Part shown: positions 1-6,749 of the stretch, in pieces
Layout of the letters: every line of letters begins with the position of its first letter
Position numbering within the stretch: position 1 is the stretch's first letter
Source: JACCQS01 sp050999295
GTDB taxonomy: Bacteria; Actinomycetota; Actinomycetes; Mycobacteriales; Geodermatophilaceae
Reading direction: 5' to 3'
Length of the DNA: 9,511 nt
Assembly: GCA_050999295.1 (NCBI GenBank)
Contig: JBPCPI010000206.1
Span: 1-9,511 of the forward strand
The notes under the pieces: generated by a model
Told to the model about the DNA's origin: nothing
What the model saw: only the letters and a program-made list of their open reading frames with translations
The model's database searches: none
Program-made: the position numbers and the translations under genes

Positions 1-193
1 GGCCAAGGTGTGGCCGGCCGGGACCGCAGAACCGAGCTGGCAGTTGAGCCGGACCGACAGCACGGCTGCCTTGCAGGGGCCCGGCGCGGTCGGAATCGCG
101 ACGTACGTGTCGGGCAGTGCGACGAATGGACCGGTCGGGATCAGCTTCGACAACTTCTGGGCAGGTGCAGTCGGTACAGCGCCGCCCGCGTAG
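1..193 (+). CDS. C-terminal end of a probable secreted LamG/concanavalin-like protein (partial)
   Basis: Only the last 63 codons are present; the first complete codon is at position 2 and the TAG stop is at 191-193. The visible residues include AKVWPAGTAEPSWQL, TDSTAALQGPGAVGI and SATNGPVGISFDNFWAG. This pattern (W-P-x-G-T-x-E-P-x-W, then a Gly-rich turn, then FDNF) is the usual last strands of a LamG/concanavalin A-like beta-sandwich at the end of actinobacterial secreted carbohydrate-binding or glycoside-hydrolase/lyase-type proteins. That assignment is from memory of the family, and the catalytic or anchoring part lies outside the window. The GT4 gene starts 46 bp downstream on the same strand, so they may be co-transcribed. 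If so, an extracellular sugar-binding or sugar-processing protein would sit beside a polysaccharide cluster. The role of the whole protein is unknown. Confidence 0.6.
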   Translation, partial: AKVWPAGTAEPSWQLSRTDSTAALQGPGAVGIATYVSGSATNGPVGISFDNFWAGAVGTAPPA

Positions 194-224
194 TCTCCGC
201 CTCCACACGAGGCGCGAGCAGATC

Positions 225-231
225 GGGGAGG
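225..231 (+). promoter_or_regulatory. Ribosome binding site fixing the GT4 start
   Basis: GGGGAGG lies 8 bases before the GTG at 240. No comparable site precedes the upstream in-frame start at 117, which would also run back into the previous coding region. This site therefore decides the start. Confidence 0.7.
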
Positions 232-239
232 CCGGTACC

Positions 240-1406
240 GTGCTTGATCCGGCAGCTGGCTCGGCGGCGCGGCGGCGCGTCCTGGTGGCTCACCCGAGTG
301 CAGAGCTGTATGGCTCCGATCGGGTGATGCTGGAGAGCCTCGAAGGCTTCGTGGCAGCCGGCTGGCGGGTCTTGGTCGCACTGCCGGGACCCGGTCCGCT
401 GGTGGCCGAGGTGTCCAGCCGTGGTGGGCTGGTCGTCTACTGCCCCAGCCCGGTTCTGCGTAAGAGCGCCCTGCGGCCAGCCGGCTTTCTCCGGTTGCTC
501 GCCGATGCGGCCCGGGGATTCGGATCAGGGCTGCGCTTGCTGCGCCGAGCGCGGCCGGAGGTGATGTACGTGAGTACATTGACGATTCCGCTCTGGCTGC
601 TGCTCGCCCGGCTGACCGGCTGCCGCACCGTGTGCCACGTGCACGAAGCCGAAGGCTCGGCATCAGTTCGGCTACGCAGGCTGTTGGCTGCGCCGCTGTT
701 CGCGGCGGACACGATCGTGGCCAACAGCGAATTCAGCCGGCAGGTTCTCGGCAGCGCATTCCAATCGCTGGGCGCCCGGACGAGCGTGGTCTACAACGGC
801 GTCCCGGGACCACCGACCGTTCCGGCCACGCGGGAGAGCATCGTCGAGCCCGTACGGCTGGTCTATGTGGGTCGGCTGTCCGAGCGCAAAGGCGTCGATG
901 TGGCAGTCAGTGCGGTAGCCGAGCTGATCCGCCGAGGGACGGCGGCTGAACTCGACATCGTCGGCTCGGTCTTTACCGGTTACGAGTGGTACGAGGCAGA
1001 GCTCGTCGATCAGGTCAACCGACTGGGTCTGCGGGATCGCGTCCGGCTTCGCGGGTTCGAGAATCCGGTGTGGCCTCGGCTCGTCGCGGCAGACATTGCG
1101 CTGGTCCCCTCACGTTGGGACGAGCCCTTCGGCAACACCGCAGTCGAGGCGGTGCTTGCCGGCCGGCCGCTGATCGCCAGTGACAGCAGCGGCCTTCGGG
1201 AGGCGGTAGCCGACTTTGAATCCGTGATCCGCGTCCCGCCAGGGGATGCGGGCGCGATTGCGGAGGCCGTCCAGTCGATGCTCGGTCGGTGGCCGGACTA
1301 CTCTCGCCGGGCGCGCTCGGATGCGGTGGCTGCGGCTCGCCGTTTCGGTCCGCCCAGATACCGCACACGAATCACGTCGATCCTGCGCCAGACTTCCGAC
1401 GGCTGA
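240..1406 (+). CDS. Glycosyltransferase family 4 (GT-B fold)
   Basis: A 388-residue retaining GT-B glycosyltransferase, probably adding one sugar from a nucleotide-sugar donor to a lipid-linked repeat unit at the cytoplasmic face of the membrane. The N-terminal Rossmann half begins at once (RVLVAHPSAELYGSDR, residues 13-28), with the acceptor-side HVHEAEG at 133-139 and NSEFSR at 162-167. The C-terminal donor-binding half starts at about 205 with LVYVGRLSERKG (207-218), where R212 and K217 are the usual diphosphate-binding residues. The EX7E motif is intact (E295 and E303 in DEPFGNTAVEAV). Length is normal for GT4. The GTG start follows a good ribosome binding site and leaves only a short tail before the first beta strand. 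The GT2 gene follows within about 30 bp, suggesting one operon. Donor and acceptor cannot be told from the sequence. Confidence 0.9.
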   Translation: MLDPAAGSAARRRVLVAHPSAELYGSDRVMLESLEGFVAAGWRVLVALPGPGPLVAEVSSRGGLVVYCPSPVLRKSALRPAGFLRLLADAARGFGSGLRLLRRARPEVMYVSTLTIPLWLLLARLTGCRTVCHVHEAEGSASVRLRRLLAAPLFAADTIVANSEFSRQVLGSAFQSLGARTSVVYNGVPGPPTVPATRESIVEPVRLVYVGRLSERKGVDVAVSAVAELIRRGTAAELDIVGSVFTGYEWYEAELVDQVNRLGLRDRVRLRGFENPVWPRLVAADIALVPSRWDEPFGNTAVEAVLAGRPLIASDSSGLREAVADFESVIRVPPGDAGAIAEAVQSMLGRWPDYSRRARSDAVAAARRFGPPRYRTRITSILRQTSDG

Positions 1407-1433
1407 TCACCGGATCCCATCGAAGTGTCGGCC

Positions 1434-2393
1434 ATGAGGACAGAGGAGTCAGTGATCGGAACTGGCACAGGGACTGTGACAATCGCCGTGCTCGCCTACC
1501 GACGACCGGATGAGCTCCGCGCGGCACTCCCACTGCTGCTGGCTCAACTTGGCACGGTCAGCTGGCGGGGTGAGGTGCTCGTGGTCGACAACGACCCCAG
1601 CGGTAGCGGGCGCGCGGTCGTAGAGTCCGTGGACCACCCAGCCGTGCGCTACGTGCACGAGACCGCTCCAGGGATCGCCAGGGCGCGTAACCGCGCCCTG
1701 GACGAATGTGCCGATCGCGATGTGCTCGTGTTCATCGACGACGACGAACGTCCGGCACCCGGCTGGCTGTCCGCCCTCCTGGACACCTACCAGCGTCTGC
1801 GTCCGACTGCGGTGGTAGGCCCGGTCACCTCGGAGTTCTCCTCCCAGCCCGACCCTTGGATCGTCGCCGGCGGCTTCTTCAACAGACGGGACATGCCGAC
1901 GGGCACTCCCACGAGCGTGGCAGCCACGAACAATCTGCTCCTGGACCTCCGGGCCGTACGGGACCTCCAGCTGCGCTTCGACCTGCGTTACGGGCTGACC
2001 GGAGGATCGGACAACCTGTTCACCCGCCAGTTGGTGGCTCGAGGCGGTGAGTTGGTCTGGTGTGCAGAAGCCACTGTGATCGACGTCGTACCAGCGCAGC
2101 GGTTGACCCGGGGGTGGGTAGTCAAGCGGACCTACCGGATGGGCAACGGCACGGCACTTGTAGAACGTGACATGGCCGGTCCCGGCATTGCCGCGGTGGC
2201 CACCTCGATCCGGCTCCTGGCCAGTGGGTTGCTGAGGGTCGTCGCCGGGTGCGCTCGAATTGTGGTGGGTGGGCTCACCGGATCGCTGGCACAGCGGGCC
2301 GCCGGCGCCCGCAACCTGGCCCGAGGCGCCGGCCTGATCACCGGCGCGATCGGTTTCACCTATGCCGAGTACGCGCGACGCGAGACCAAGTAA
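1434..2393 (+). CDS. Glycosyltransferase family 2 (GT-A fold)
   Basis: A 319-residue inverting GT-A glycosyltransferase. The fold begins at TVTIAVLAYRRPDELRAAL (residues 14-32); VVDND (50-54) binds the nucleotide; ETAPGIARARNRAL (76-89) is the typical GT2 segment; FIDDDERP (100-107) carries the DXD metal-binding acidic residues D102-D104. GLTGGSDN (187-194) takes the place of the usual acidic catalytic-base region. Residues about 251-312 form a hydrophobic and basic tail that may hold the enzyme at the membrane. The start is uncertain: GTG 1425, ATG 1434 and GTG 1452 are all in frame. AGAGGAG lies just before 1452 but only 3 bases away. ATG 1434 was preferred as the only ATG; all choices keep the whole domain. 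It lies between the GT4 and methyltransferase genes in an apparent operon. Sugar specificity is unknown. Confidence 0.88.
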   Translation: MRTEESVIGTGTGTVTIAVLAYRRPDELRAALPLLLAQLGTVSWRGEVLVVDNDPSGSGRAVVESVDHPAVRYVHETAPGIARARNRALDECADRDVLVFIDDDERPAPGWLSALLDTYQRLRPTAVVGPVTSEFSSQPDPWIVAGGFFNRRDMPTGTPTSVAATNNLLLDLRAVRDLQLRFDLRYGLTGGSDNLFTRQLVARGGELVWCAEATVIDVVPAQRLTRGWVVKRTYRMGNGTALVERDMAGPGIAAVATSIRLLASGLLRVVAGCARIVVGGLTGSLAQRAAGARNLARGAGLITGAIGFTYAEYARRETK

Positions 2394-2402
2394 GGAGCCG
2401 CA

Positions 2403-3161
2403 GTGAGCAAGGCAGGAGGGGACCTGGCCTACCTCTGGGGCCTGCAGGCATATCGGAACTACCGCTGGTTCAGCTCGCCCGAACGCATGCGGATGCGGGC
2501 CACGGTCCGCCGCTGGATCCGGGCCTGCCCGATCGGCGGCCGGGTGCTGGAAGTCGGCGGCGGCACCTCGGCTCTGCGCCCGGTCATCGAACGCGAGGTC
2601 GCGCGGGTCCGCTACCTGAGCGGTGACATCTCACCCACCAACAACACCACCCTCGTACTGGACGCTTCGGCACTCCCGGTGCGCGATGGATCACTCGACG
2701 CGGTGCTTGCCCTGGAAGTCCTCGAGCACCTCCCACAGCCAGCACTGCTGCTGCAAGAGAGTGCGCGCGTACTCGCTCCCGGCGGGATGCTCGTGGTCAC
2801 CACGCCGTTCATGTTCGGCGTACACGATTTCCGGGACTACTTCCGGTACACCCCGCTCGGCTTCAAAGTGCTTGTCGAGGGGGCAGGATTGGAACTGCAG
2901 GAAGTCGTGCTCCGGGGCGGGACGTTCGTCTCGATAGTCAGCCTGCTTCGCGCCCTGATCCGGAACGCGATTCTCGGCGATCCGCAGGACTGGCGCGCCA
3001 AGGGCACCCGCAAGAAGGTTCTCTGGGCGTTCGTCACCATGATCGAAACACCGTGGGTGCCCGTCATGTGGCTGGCACTTGCACTCGATCGCGTCTTGGA
3101 TCGGCACTCCAAGAGTCCACCCGGGTACTTCTTCCTGAGCCGGAAACCCGGCGCGAACTAG
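2403..3161 (+). CDS. Class I SAM-dependent methyltransferase
   Basis: A 252-residue methyltransferase of the Methyltransf_11/UbiE-like type, probably methylating a sugar or the end of the glycan. Motif I is VLEVGGGT (residues 48-55), binding S-adenosylmethionine. D75 in SGDIS is the acidic residue that usually contacts the ribose. VLALEVLEHLPQP (101-113) and LAPGGMLVVTTPF (124-136) are the following conserved blocks. HDFRDYFRYTP (141-151) is typical of the group found in glycan clusters. Residues about 206-233 are hydrophobic and may touch the membrane. The GTG start has AAGGAG 5 bases upstream, and that site overlaps the TAA stop of the GT2 gene, so the two are likely translated together. 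End-capping methylation can set glycan length in other systems, but nothing here shows that; the substrate is unknown. Confidence 0.87.
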   Translation: MSKAGGDLAYLWGLQAYRNYRWFSSPERMRMRATVRRWIRACPIGGRVLEVGGGTSALRPVIEREVARVRYLSGDISPTNNTTLVLDASALPVRDGSLDAVLALEVLEHLPQPALLLQESARVLAPGGMLVVTTPFMFGVHDFRDYFRYTPLGFKVLVEGAGLELQEVVLRGGTFVSIVSLLRALIRNAILGDPQDWRAKGTRKKVLWAFVTMIETPWVPVMWLALALDRVLDRHSKSPPGYFFLSRKPGAN

Positions 3162-3406
3162 AGCCCAACAGAAGCGGCCTTCCATGGGCGTCGCGCTGCG
3201 TCACACCGTGTCGCTGTTGGTGACAGCTAACTACACAGCGCAGCCGTCCATCTACCCAAAGTGAGCTTTTGCCCGCAAAACCGTCCAGGGGGCCCCAAAA
3301 TCTATGCATTTCCAAACTAATTTCCGTGACTGGCTGTGAATGGCCCCAAAAATCGGTTACTCCCTGTATGGTTGCACTCAGTCAATCGAGGTCTGCGGGG
3401 AGTGAA
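3162..3406 (+). promoter_or_regulatory. 245-bp gene-free region with probable promoter for the dehydrogenase-SDR pair
   Basis: No convincing coding sequence is present. The stretch is visibly richer in A and T than the genes around it. It holds short hairpin-like repeats just after the methyltransferase (ACACCGTGT at about 3203-3211; GCTGT/ACAGC at 3213-3217 and 3223-3227), too weak to call a terminator. It then has two direct copies of GGCCCCAAAA at 3291-3300 and 3342-3351. TAATTT (3318-3323) and TATGGT (3367-3372) each fit the actinobacterial TANNNT -10 and lie 17 and 15 bases after a repeat copy. In both cases the repeat falls near the expected -35 position. Promoter assignment is inferred. 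Confidence 0.45.
3291..3351. repeat. Direct repeat GGCCCCAAAA, two copies 51 bp apart
   Basis: Identical 10-mers occur at 3291-3300 and 3342-3351, start to start 51 bp, upstream of the dehydrogenase gene. The spacing is close to five helical turns, so a protein could read both copies on one face of the DNA. The repeats are seen directly; any binding is inferred. Confidence 0.55.
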
Positions 3407-4747
3407 ATGAAGCTAGCAACCGAGGTCAGTGCACCGTCAGGAGAGCCATCGACGGTCGGCATCCTCGGCACCGGATACATCGGGGCCGTCCTGGCCGGGG
3501 AATTCGCCGAACGCGGCGCTACGGTGACTGCGGTCGACCGCAGCGATGACCGGGTTGCCGCCATCAACGCCGGTCTGTCCCCGGTCCCCGAGCCCGGCTT
3601 GGATGAACTGGTTGGGTCCGGCGTCCGCGCCGGCCGGTTGCGCGCCACCAGTGTGATCGCCGAGTTGGCGGGGTCGGACACCATCCTGCTGACCGTCGGA
3701 ACGCCGCTGGGGGAGGACTCCGAGGCCGACCTGTCCTATCTACGCTCGGCCTGTCAACAGCTGGCCGAGGTGATCTCCGAGGGGACCCTCGTCCTGGTGA
3801 AATCCACGGTGCCGCCGGGGACCACGACCGACATCGTCGCCCCGTTACTGCGGGCAAACAAGGACGTGTTCGTGGCCTTTTCGCCGGAACGGCTCGCGGA
3901 GGGCACCGCGATTGCCGACCTGCGTCGGCTTCCGGTGGTCGTCGGCGGAGTCGATGCCGCCAGCACCCTACGCGCTGCCGACTTCTGGACCCAGCACGGT
4001 TTCGAGGCCATCGAGGTCGCCGATGCTCGCGCTGCGGAACTCGTGAAACTCGCCGACAATGCCTGGATCGACTTGAACATCGCCTTTGCCCACGAGCTGG
4101 CCATGTTGTGCGACCGCATCGGCGCCGATGTCCTGGACGTGATCCGCGCCGCCAACACCCTGCCGAAGGGCGGCGGCATGGTGAACATCCTGCTGCCCAG
4201 CGTGGGCGTGGGGGGTTACTGCCTCACCAAGGACCCATGGTTCCTCGATGCTCTGGGCAAGGACCTGGACGTTCCGCTGTCGCTATCGGCTGCCGGACGC
4301 ACCGTGAACGAGGCAGCTCCGGCCTACCTGTGGGCCCGAACGAAGGCCGCATTAGGGAAAGACGTCAACGGGGCGCGCGTTGCCGTGCTGGGGCTCGCGT
4401 TCAAGAACAACACCGGCGACACCCGGTTCTCGCCCGCGATCGACTACGCCCGCGCGGCTGAGCGCGACGGCGCCAAGATCGTCTGGTTCGACGATCTGGT
4501 GCCCGTGCATGACATCCCTGACGACCTGCTCTACAACCGCGCTGATACCTGGGAAGAAGCCGTGCAGGGTGCGAATGCGATCGCCTGGCTCGCCGTGCAC
4601 GACAGTACGAAGTCGTTGCGGCCAAGCGACTTCCTTGAGTACTCAGCCCCGAATCCGGTGATCGCAGACGGCCGCAGGTTCCTGACCGCGACCGAGCGTA
4701 CGGAGTTCGCCGAAGCCGGCATCACCGTCCATGGGGTGGGCTGGTGA
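3407..4747 (+). CDS. Nucleotide-sugar dehydrogenase (UDP-glucose / UDP-HexNAc dehydrogenase family)
   Basis: A 446-residue NAD-dependent enzyme that oxidises C6 of a UDP-sugar (or GDP-mannose) in two steps to the uronic acid, in the cytoplasm. The N-terminal NAD-binding domain has GILGTGYIGAVLAGEFAERG (residues 18-37). STVPPGTTTD (133-142) and AFSPERLAEG (157-166, E161) follow. The central dimerisation helix has ELVKLADNAW (211-220; K214 and N218 are the usual catalytic Lys and Asn). The active site is GVGGYCLTKDPWFL (267-280) with nucleophile C272. The C-terminal UDP-binding domain has GLAFKNNTGDTRFSPA (329-344). The VNILLPSVGVGG...DPWFL wording is closer to the WecC/UDP-N-acetylhexosamine branch than to classical UDP-glucose dehydrogenase, but the substrate is open. 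The ATG at 3407 has GGGGAG 4 bases upstream; an in-frame start at 3269 would add a non-conserved tail through the promoter region. The gene overlaps the SDR by 4 bp. Confidence 0.92.
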   Translation: MKLATEVSAPSGEPSTVGILGTGYIGAVLAGEFAERGATVTAVDRSDDRVAAINAGLSPVPEPGLDELVGSGVRAGRLRATSVIAELAGSDTILLTVGTPLGEDSEADLSYLRSACQQLAEVISEGTLVLVKSTVPPGTTTDIVAPLLRANKDVFVAFSPERLAEGTAIADLRRLPVVVGGVDAASTLRAADFWTQHGFEAIEVADARAAELVKLADNAWIDLNIAFAHELAMLCDRIGADVLDVIRAANTLPKGGGMVNILLPSVGVGGYCLTKDPWFLDALGKDLDVPLSLSAAGRTVNEAAPAYLWARTKAALGKDVNGARVAVLGLAFKNNTGDTRFSPAIDYARAAERDGAKIVWFDDLVPVHDIPDDLLYNRADTWEEAVQGANAIAWLAVHDSTKSLRPSDFLEYSAPNPVIADGRRFLTATERTEFAEAGITVHGVGW

Positions 4748-5760
4748 GCACGGCCCTGGTCACCGGTGGCGCGGGCTTCGTCGGCGCCGCGCTGACCAAG
4801 CAGCTGCTGGCCAACGGCGACAAGGTGACCGTGCTCGACGCAACGCCGGCGGAGCGCGCGCTGCGTCTGGGAGACGCAATCGACGAGGTCGACTACCAGG
4901 AAGTGGATCTACGCGACCGGGACGCACTTGCTGGCGTCCTGTCGGGATCGTGGGACCAGATCTATCACCTCGCGGCAGTTGTCGGTGTCGATCGGTACAT
5001 GAGCGATCCGATGGCGCTGTTGGACATCAATGTCCTGGCCAGCCGGGAGATCATCCGGGCAGCCGCCGAGCAGGGCAGTCGGCTGATGTTCGCCAGTACC
5101 AGTGAGATCTACGGACGTAATCCCGCCGTGCCGTGGCGTGAGGATGACGATCGCGTGCTCGGGCCGCCCAGCGTGAGCCGCTGGAGCTATGCCAGCAGCA
5201 AGGCGATGGTGGAACACATGCTCTTCGCCGAGCGATTGGCCTCAGGACTGCCATTCGTCACGGTGCGGTTCTTCAACGTCTATGGCCCGGGTCAGGAGCC
5301 ACGTTTCCTGGTCAGCCGAACACTGCACCGCGTGCTCAACGGACAACCGGCGCTGCGTTACGACGGCGGCGCGCAGACCCGCTGCTTCACCTACCTGGAT
5401 GACGCCGTGTCCGGCGTGCTGGCCGCAGTGAACTCCCCGCAAGCCGAAGGGCGCGCATTCAACATCGGGTCTGGCTTTGAACACTCCGCCGGCGAGGTGG
5501 TGCAGAGCGTGGTCGACCGGGTCCCGGGAGCCGGCATCCTCGACGTTGAGACCCAAAGCATGTACGGCCAGGACTACGAGGACATCCAGCGTCGCGTGCC
5601 AGATTGCACCGCGGCCCTGGAGACGTTTGGCTGGAAGGCCACGACGCCGTTGGCCGTGGGCGTCGCGGAGAGCCTTGCCTGGGCGCAGGCCAACCCGTGG
5701 TGGGCAGCGCTCCCGCTGGTGACCACCGGCAAAGCTGACCGGATGCCGGCAGAGGTCTGA
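4744..5760 (+). CDS. Extended SDR, ArnA/UXS-like UDP-uronate decarboxylase or epimerase
   Basis: A 338-residue NAD-dependent sugar-nucleotide enzyme. It has the NAD-binding TGGAGFVG (residues 7-14), FASTSEIYG (117-124), the YxxxK pair Y149 and K153 in RWSYASSKAMVEHML, and FFNVYGPGQEP (176-186). Three features resemble the C-terminal decarboxylase domain of ArnA and UDP-xylose synthases. These are Ser-Glu after the Thr (S120, E121, matching ArnA S433/E434), the RWSYASSK context, and SMYGQDYEDIQRRVPD (272-287), where R284 lines up with ArnA R619. In those enzymes these residues drive decarboxylation of UDP-glucuronate. The GTG start overlaps the dehydrogenase stop as GTGA, so translation is coupled and the two probably act in sequence. 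A 4-epimerase or 4,6-dehydratase remains possible. The gene ends 2 bp from a convergent gene. Confidence 0.82.
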   Translation: MSTALVTGGAGFVGAALTKQLLANGDKVTVLDATPAERALRLGDAIDEVDYQEVDLRDRDALAGVLSGSWDQIYHLAAVVGVDRYMSDPMALLDINVLASREIIRAAAEQGSRLMFASTSEIYGRNPAVPWREDDDRVLGPPSVSRWSYASSKAMVEHMLFAERLASGLPFVTVRFFNVYGPGQEPRFLVSRTLHRVLNGQPALRYDGGAQTRCFTYLDDAVSGVLAAVNSPQAEGRAFNIGSGFEHSAGEVVQSVVDRVPGAGILDVETQSMYGQDYEDIQRRVPDCTAALETFGWKATTPLAVGVAESLAWAQANPWWAALPLVTTGKADRMPAEV

Positions 5761-5762
5761 GC

Positions 5763-6749
5763 TCAGCCCGTGCGGGCGGCCAGAAAGGCGCTCCTGTGCT
5801 GCGCGCCCAGGCCCGGCCAATCCCGAGCGGTCAGGTCAGGGCGTACCGAGCCTCGCCCCGAACGGGCCCGTGCCAGGCCGTCCCGAAGGGTTGCCGCGTC
5901 GAGTTCGCCTCGGTAGGTGAGCAGCCAACCTGGCCCGACTTCCTCAGCCAGCGCCGCGGTCGTCGGCGTATGCGGGGCCAGTACCGGGCGATCCAGGGAC
6001 AGCGCGAGGAGCACAGCCGCCGAGTTGTGCATCCGGGTGTAGGGCAGGACGACCAACTCCGACTCGCCGATCTCCCGAGCCAGGTACTCGTCCTCCACGT
6101 GACGCAGCTCGGCACTGGTCCTCGGGTCCTGGCTGCAAGCCGTCTCGATCGCGGCCCGTAATCCCTCCGAGTTCGGGCGGCCGAGAATCCGCAGGGTCAG
6201 CATGGGTTCGTCCATCCCGCCGAACGCGGAGATCAACGCCAGGACGCCCTTGTACGGGCGTACCAGGCCGAAGTACAGCAAGCGCCCGGGGATCGGTCGA
6301 GGAAGGGACACGTCGCGGTAGATGTCTCGGTAGTGGCCGATCGGAATCACTGTGGACGGTCTACCCACCGGCAGCTCGGTGGAGGAGTTCAACGCGATCC
6401 ACAGTGCGGTCTGGCCATCGCAGCACTTGAGCAGCATGCGCTCGAACATGCCGCCTTCTTCGTGCGGGCTGAGGTTGTGCACTGTCCGGACGATGACGAT
6501 CCGAGTCAGGGCGACACGCACCATCAGCAAGAGATACATGACCCGATGCGCATACGTCCGGATCCGCTGCTCGCGTCTGAACAGCAGCTCGGGCCAGTGC
6601 ACGTGCAGGATGTCGTATCGCCCGAGAAGTGCTGTGCGCCACGACCAGTTGAGGGTCACGACATCGTCGGGCAAGCTCGCGACCAGCTGAGTGAGATAGG
6701 GATTGGTCTGCGGGCCCGGTCGCGGGAAGGACTGCAGGACCGTGATCAC
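5763..6749 (-). CDS. GT-B glycosyltransferase lacking the EX7E motif
   Basis: A 328-residue glycosyltransferase-like protein. The N-terminal half has ILHVHWPELLF (residues 47-57), a hydrophobic stretch at 69-88 that may sit in the membrane, and IVRTVHNLSPHEEGG (86-100). The second half begins at RLLYFGLVRPYKG (156-168), the usual start of a GT4-type donor domain, with R164 and K167 in the diphosphate-binding positions. Where GT4 enzymes carry EX7E, this protein has MHNSAAVLLALSLDRPVLAP (240-259) with no glutamate. I recall similar sequences in actinobacterial polysaccharide clusters and in GumK-like enzymes, so it is probably active by a variant mechanism. The GTG start overlaps the stop of the upstream fusion gene (GTGA) and has GGCGGAG 5 bases before it. 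A longer in-frame reading begins at 6887 but would lie inside the neighbouring gene. Donor and acceptor are unknown. Confidence 0.82.
   Translation of the reverse strand: MITVLQSFPRPGPQTNPYLTQLVASLPDDVVTLNWSWRTALLGRYDILHVHWPELLFRREQRIRTYAHRVMYLLLMVRVALTRIVIVRTVHNLSPHEEGGMFERMLLKCCDGQTALWIALNSSTELPVGRPSTVIPIGHYRDIYRDVSLPRPIPGRLLYFGLVRPYKGVLALISAFGGMDEPMLTLRILGRPNSEGLRAAIETACSQDPRTSAELRHVEDEYLAREIGESELVVLPYTRMHNSAAVLLALSLDRPVLAPHTPTTAALAEEVGPGWLLTYRGELDAATLRDGLARARSGRGSVRPDLTARDWPGLGAQHRSAFLAARTG

Noticed and set aside
117..239. Upstream extension of the GT4 gene to an earlier in-frame start
   Set aside because: It overlaps the preceding gene, is Arg-rich and unlike any GT4 N-terminus, and lacks a ribosome binding site; GTG 240 has one.
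2691..3185. 164-codon minus-strand open frame
   Set aside because: It is the shadow of the methyltransferase and has no ribosome binding site or domain.
3203..3227. Hairpins as an intrinsic terminator after the methyltransferase
   Set aside because: The stems are only 4-5 bp and no T-run follows.
3269..3406. Upstream extension of the dehydrogenase
   Set aside because: It would translate the A/T-rich promoter-like region and give a tail before the NAD-binding strand that the family does not have; ATG 3407 has a ribosome binding site.
4744..5760. Plain UDP-glucose 4-epimerase (GalE) label for the SDR
   Set aside because: The S-E pair after the Thr and the R284 segment fit ArnA/UXS-type enzymes better; kept only as an alternative.
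5242..5820. 192-codon minus-strand open frame
   Set aside because: It lies opposite the SDR gene, whose catalytic motifs are clear, and has no family features.
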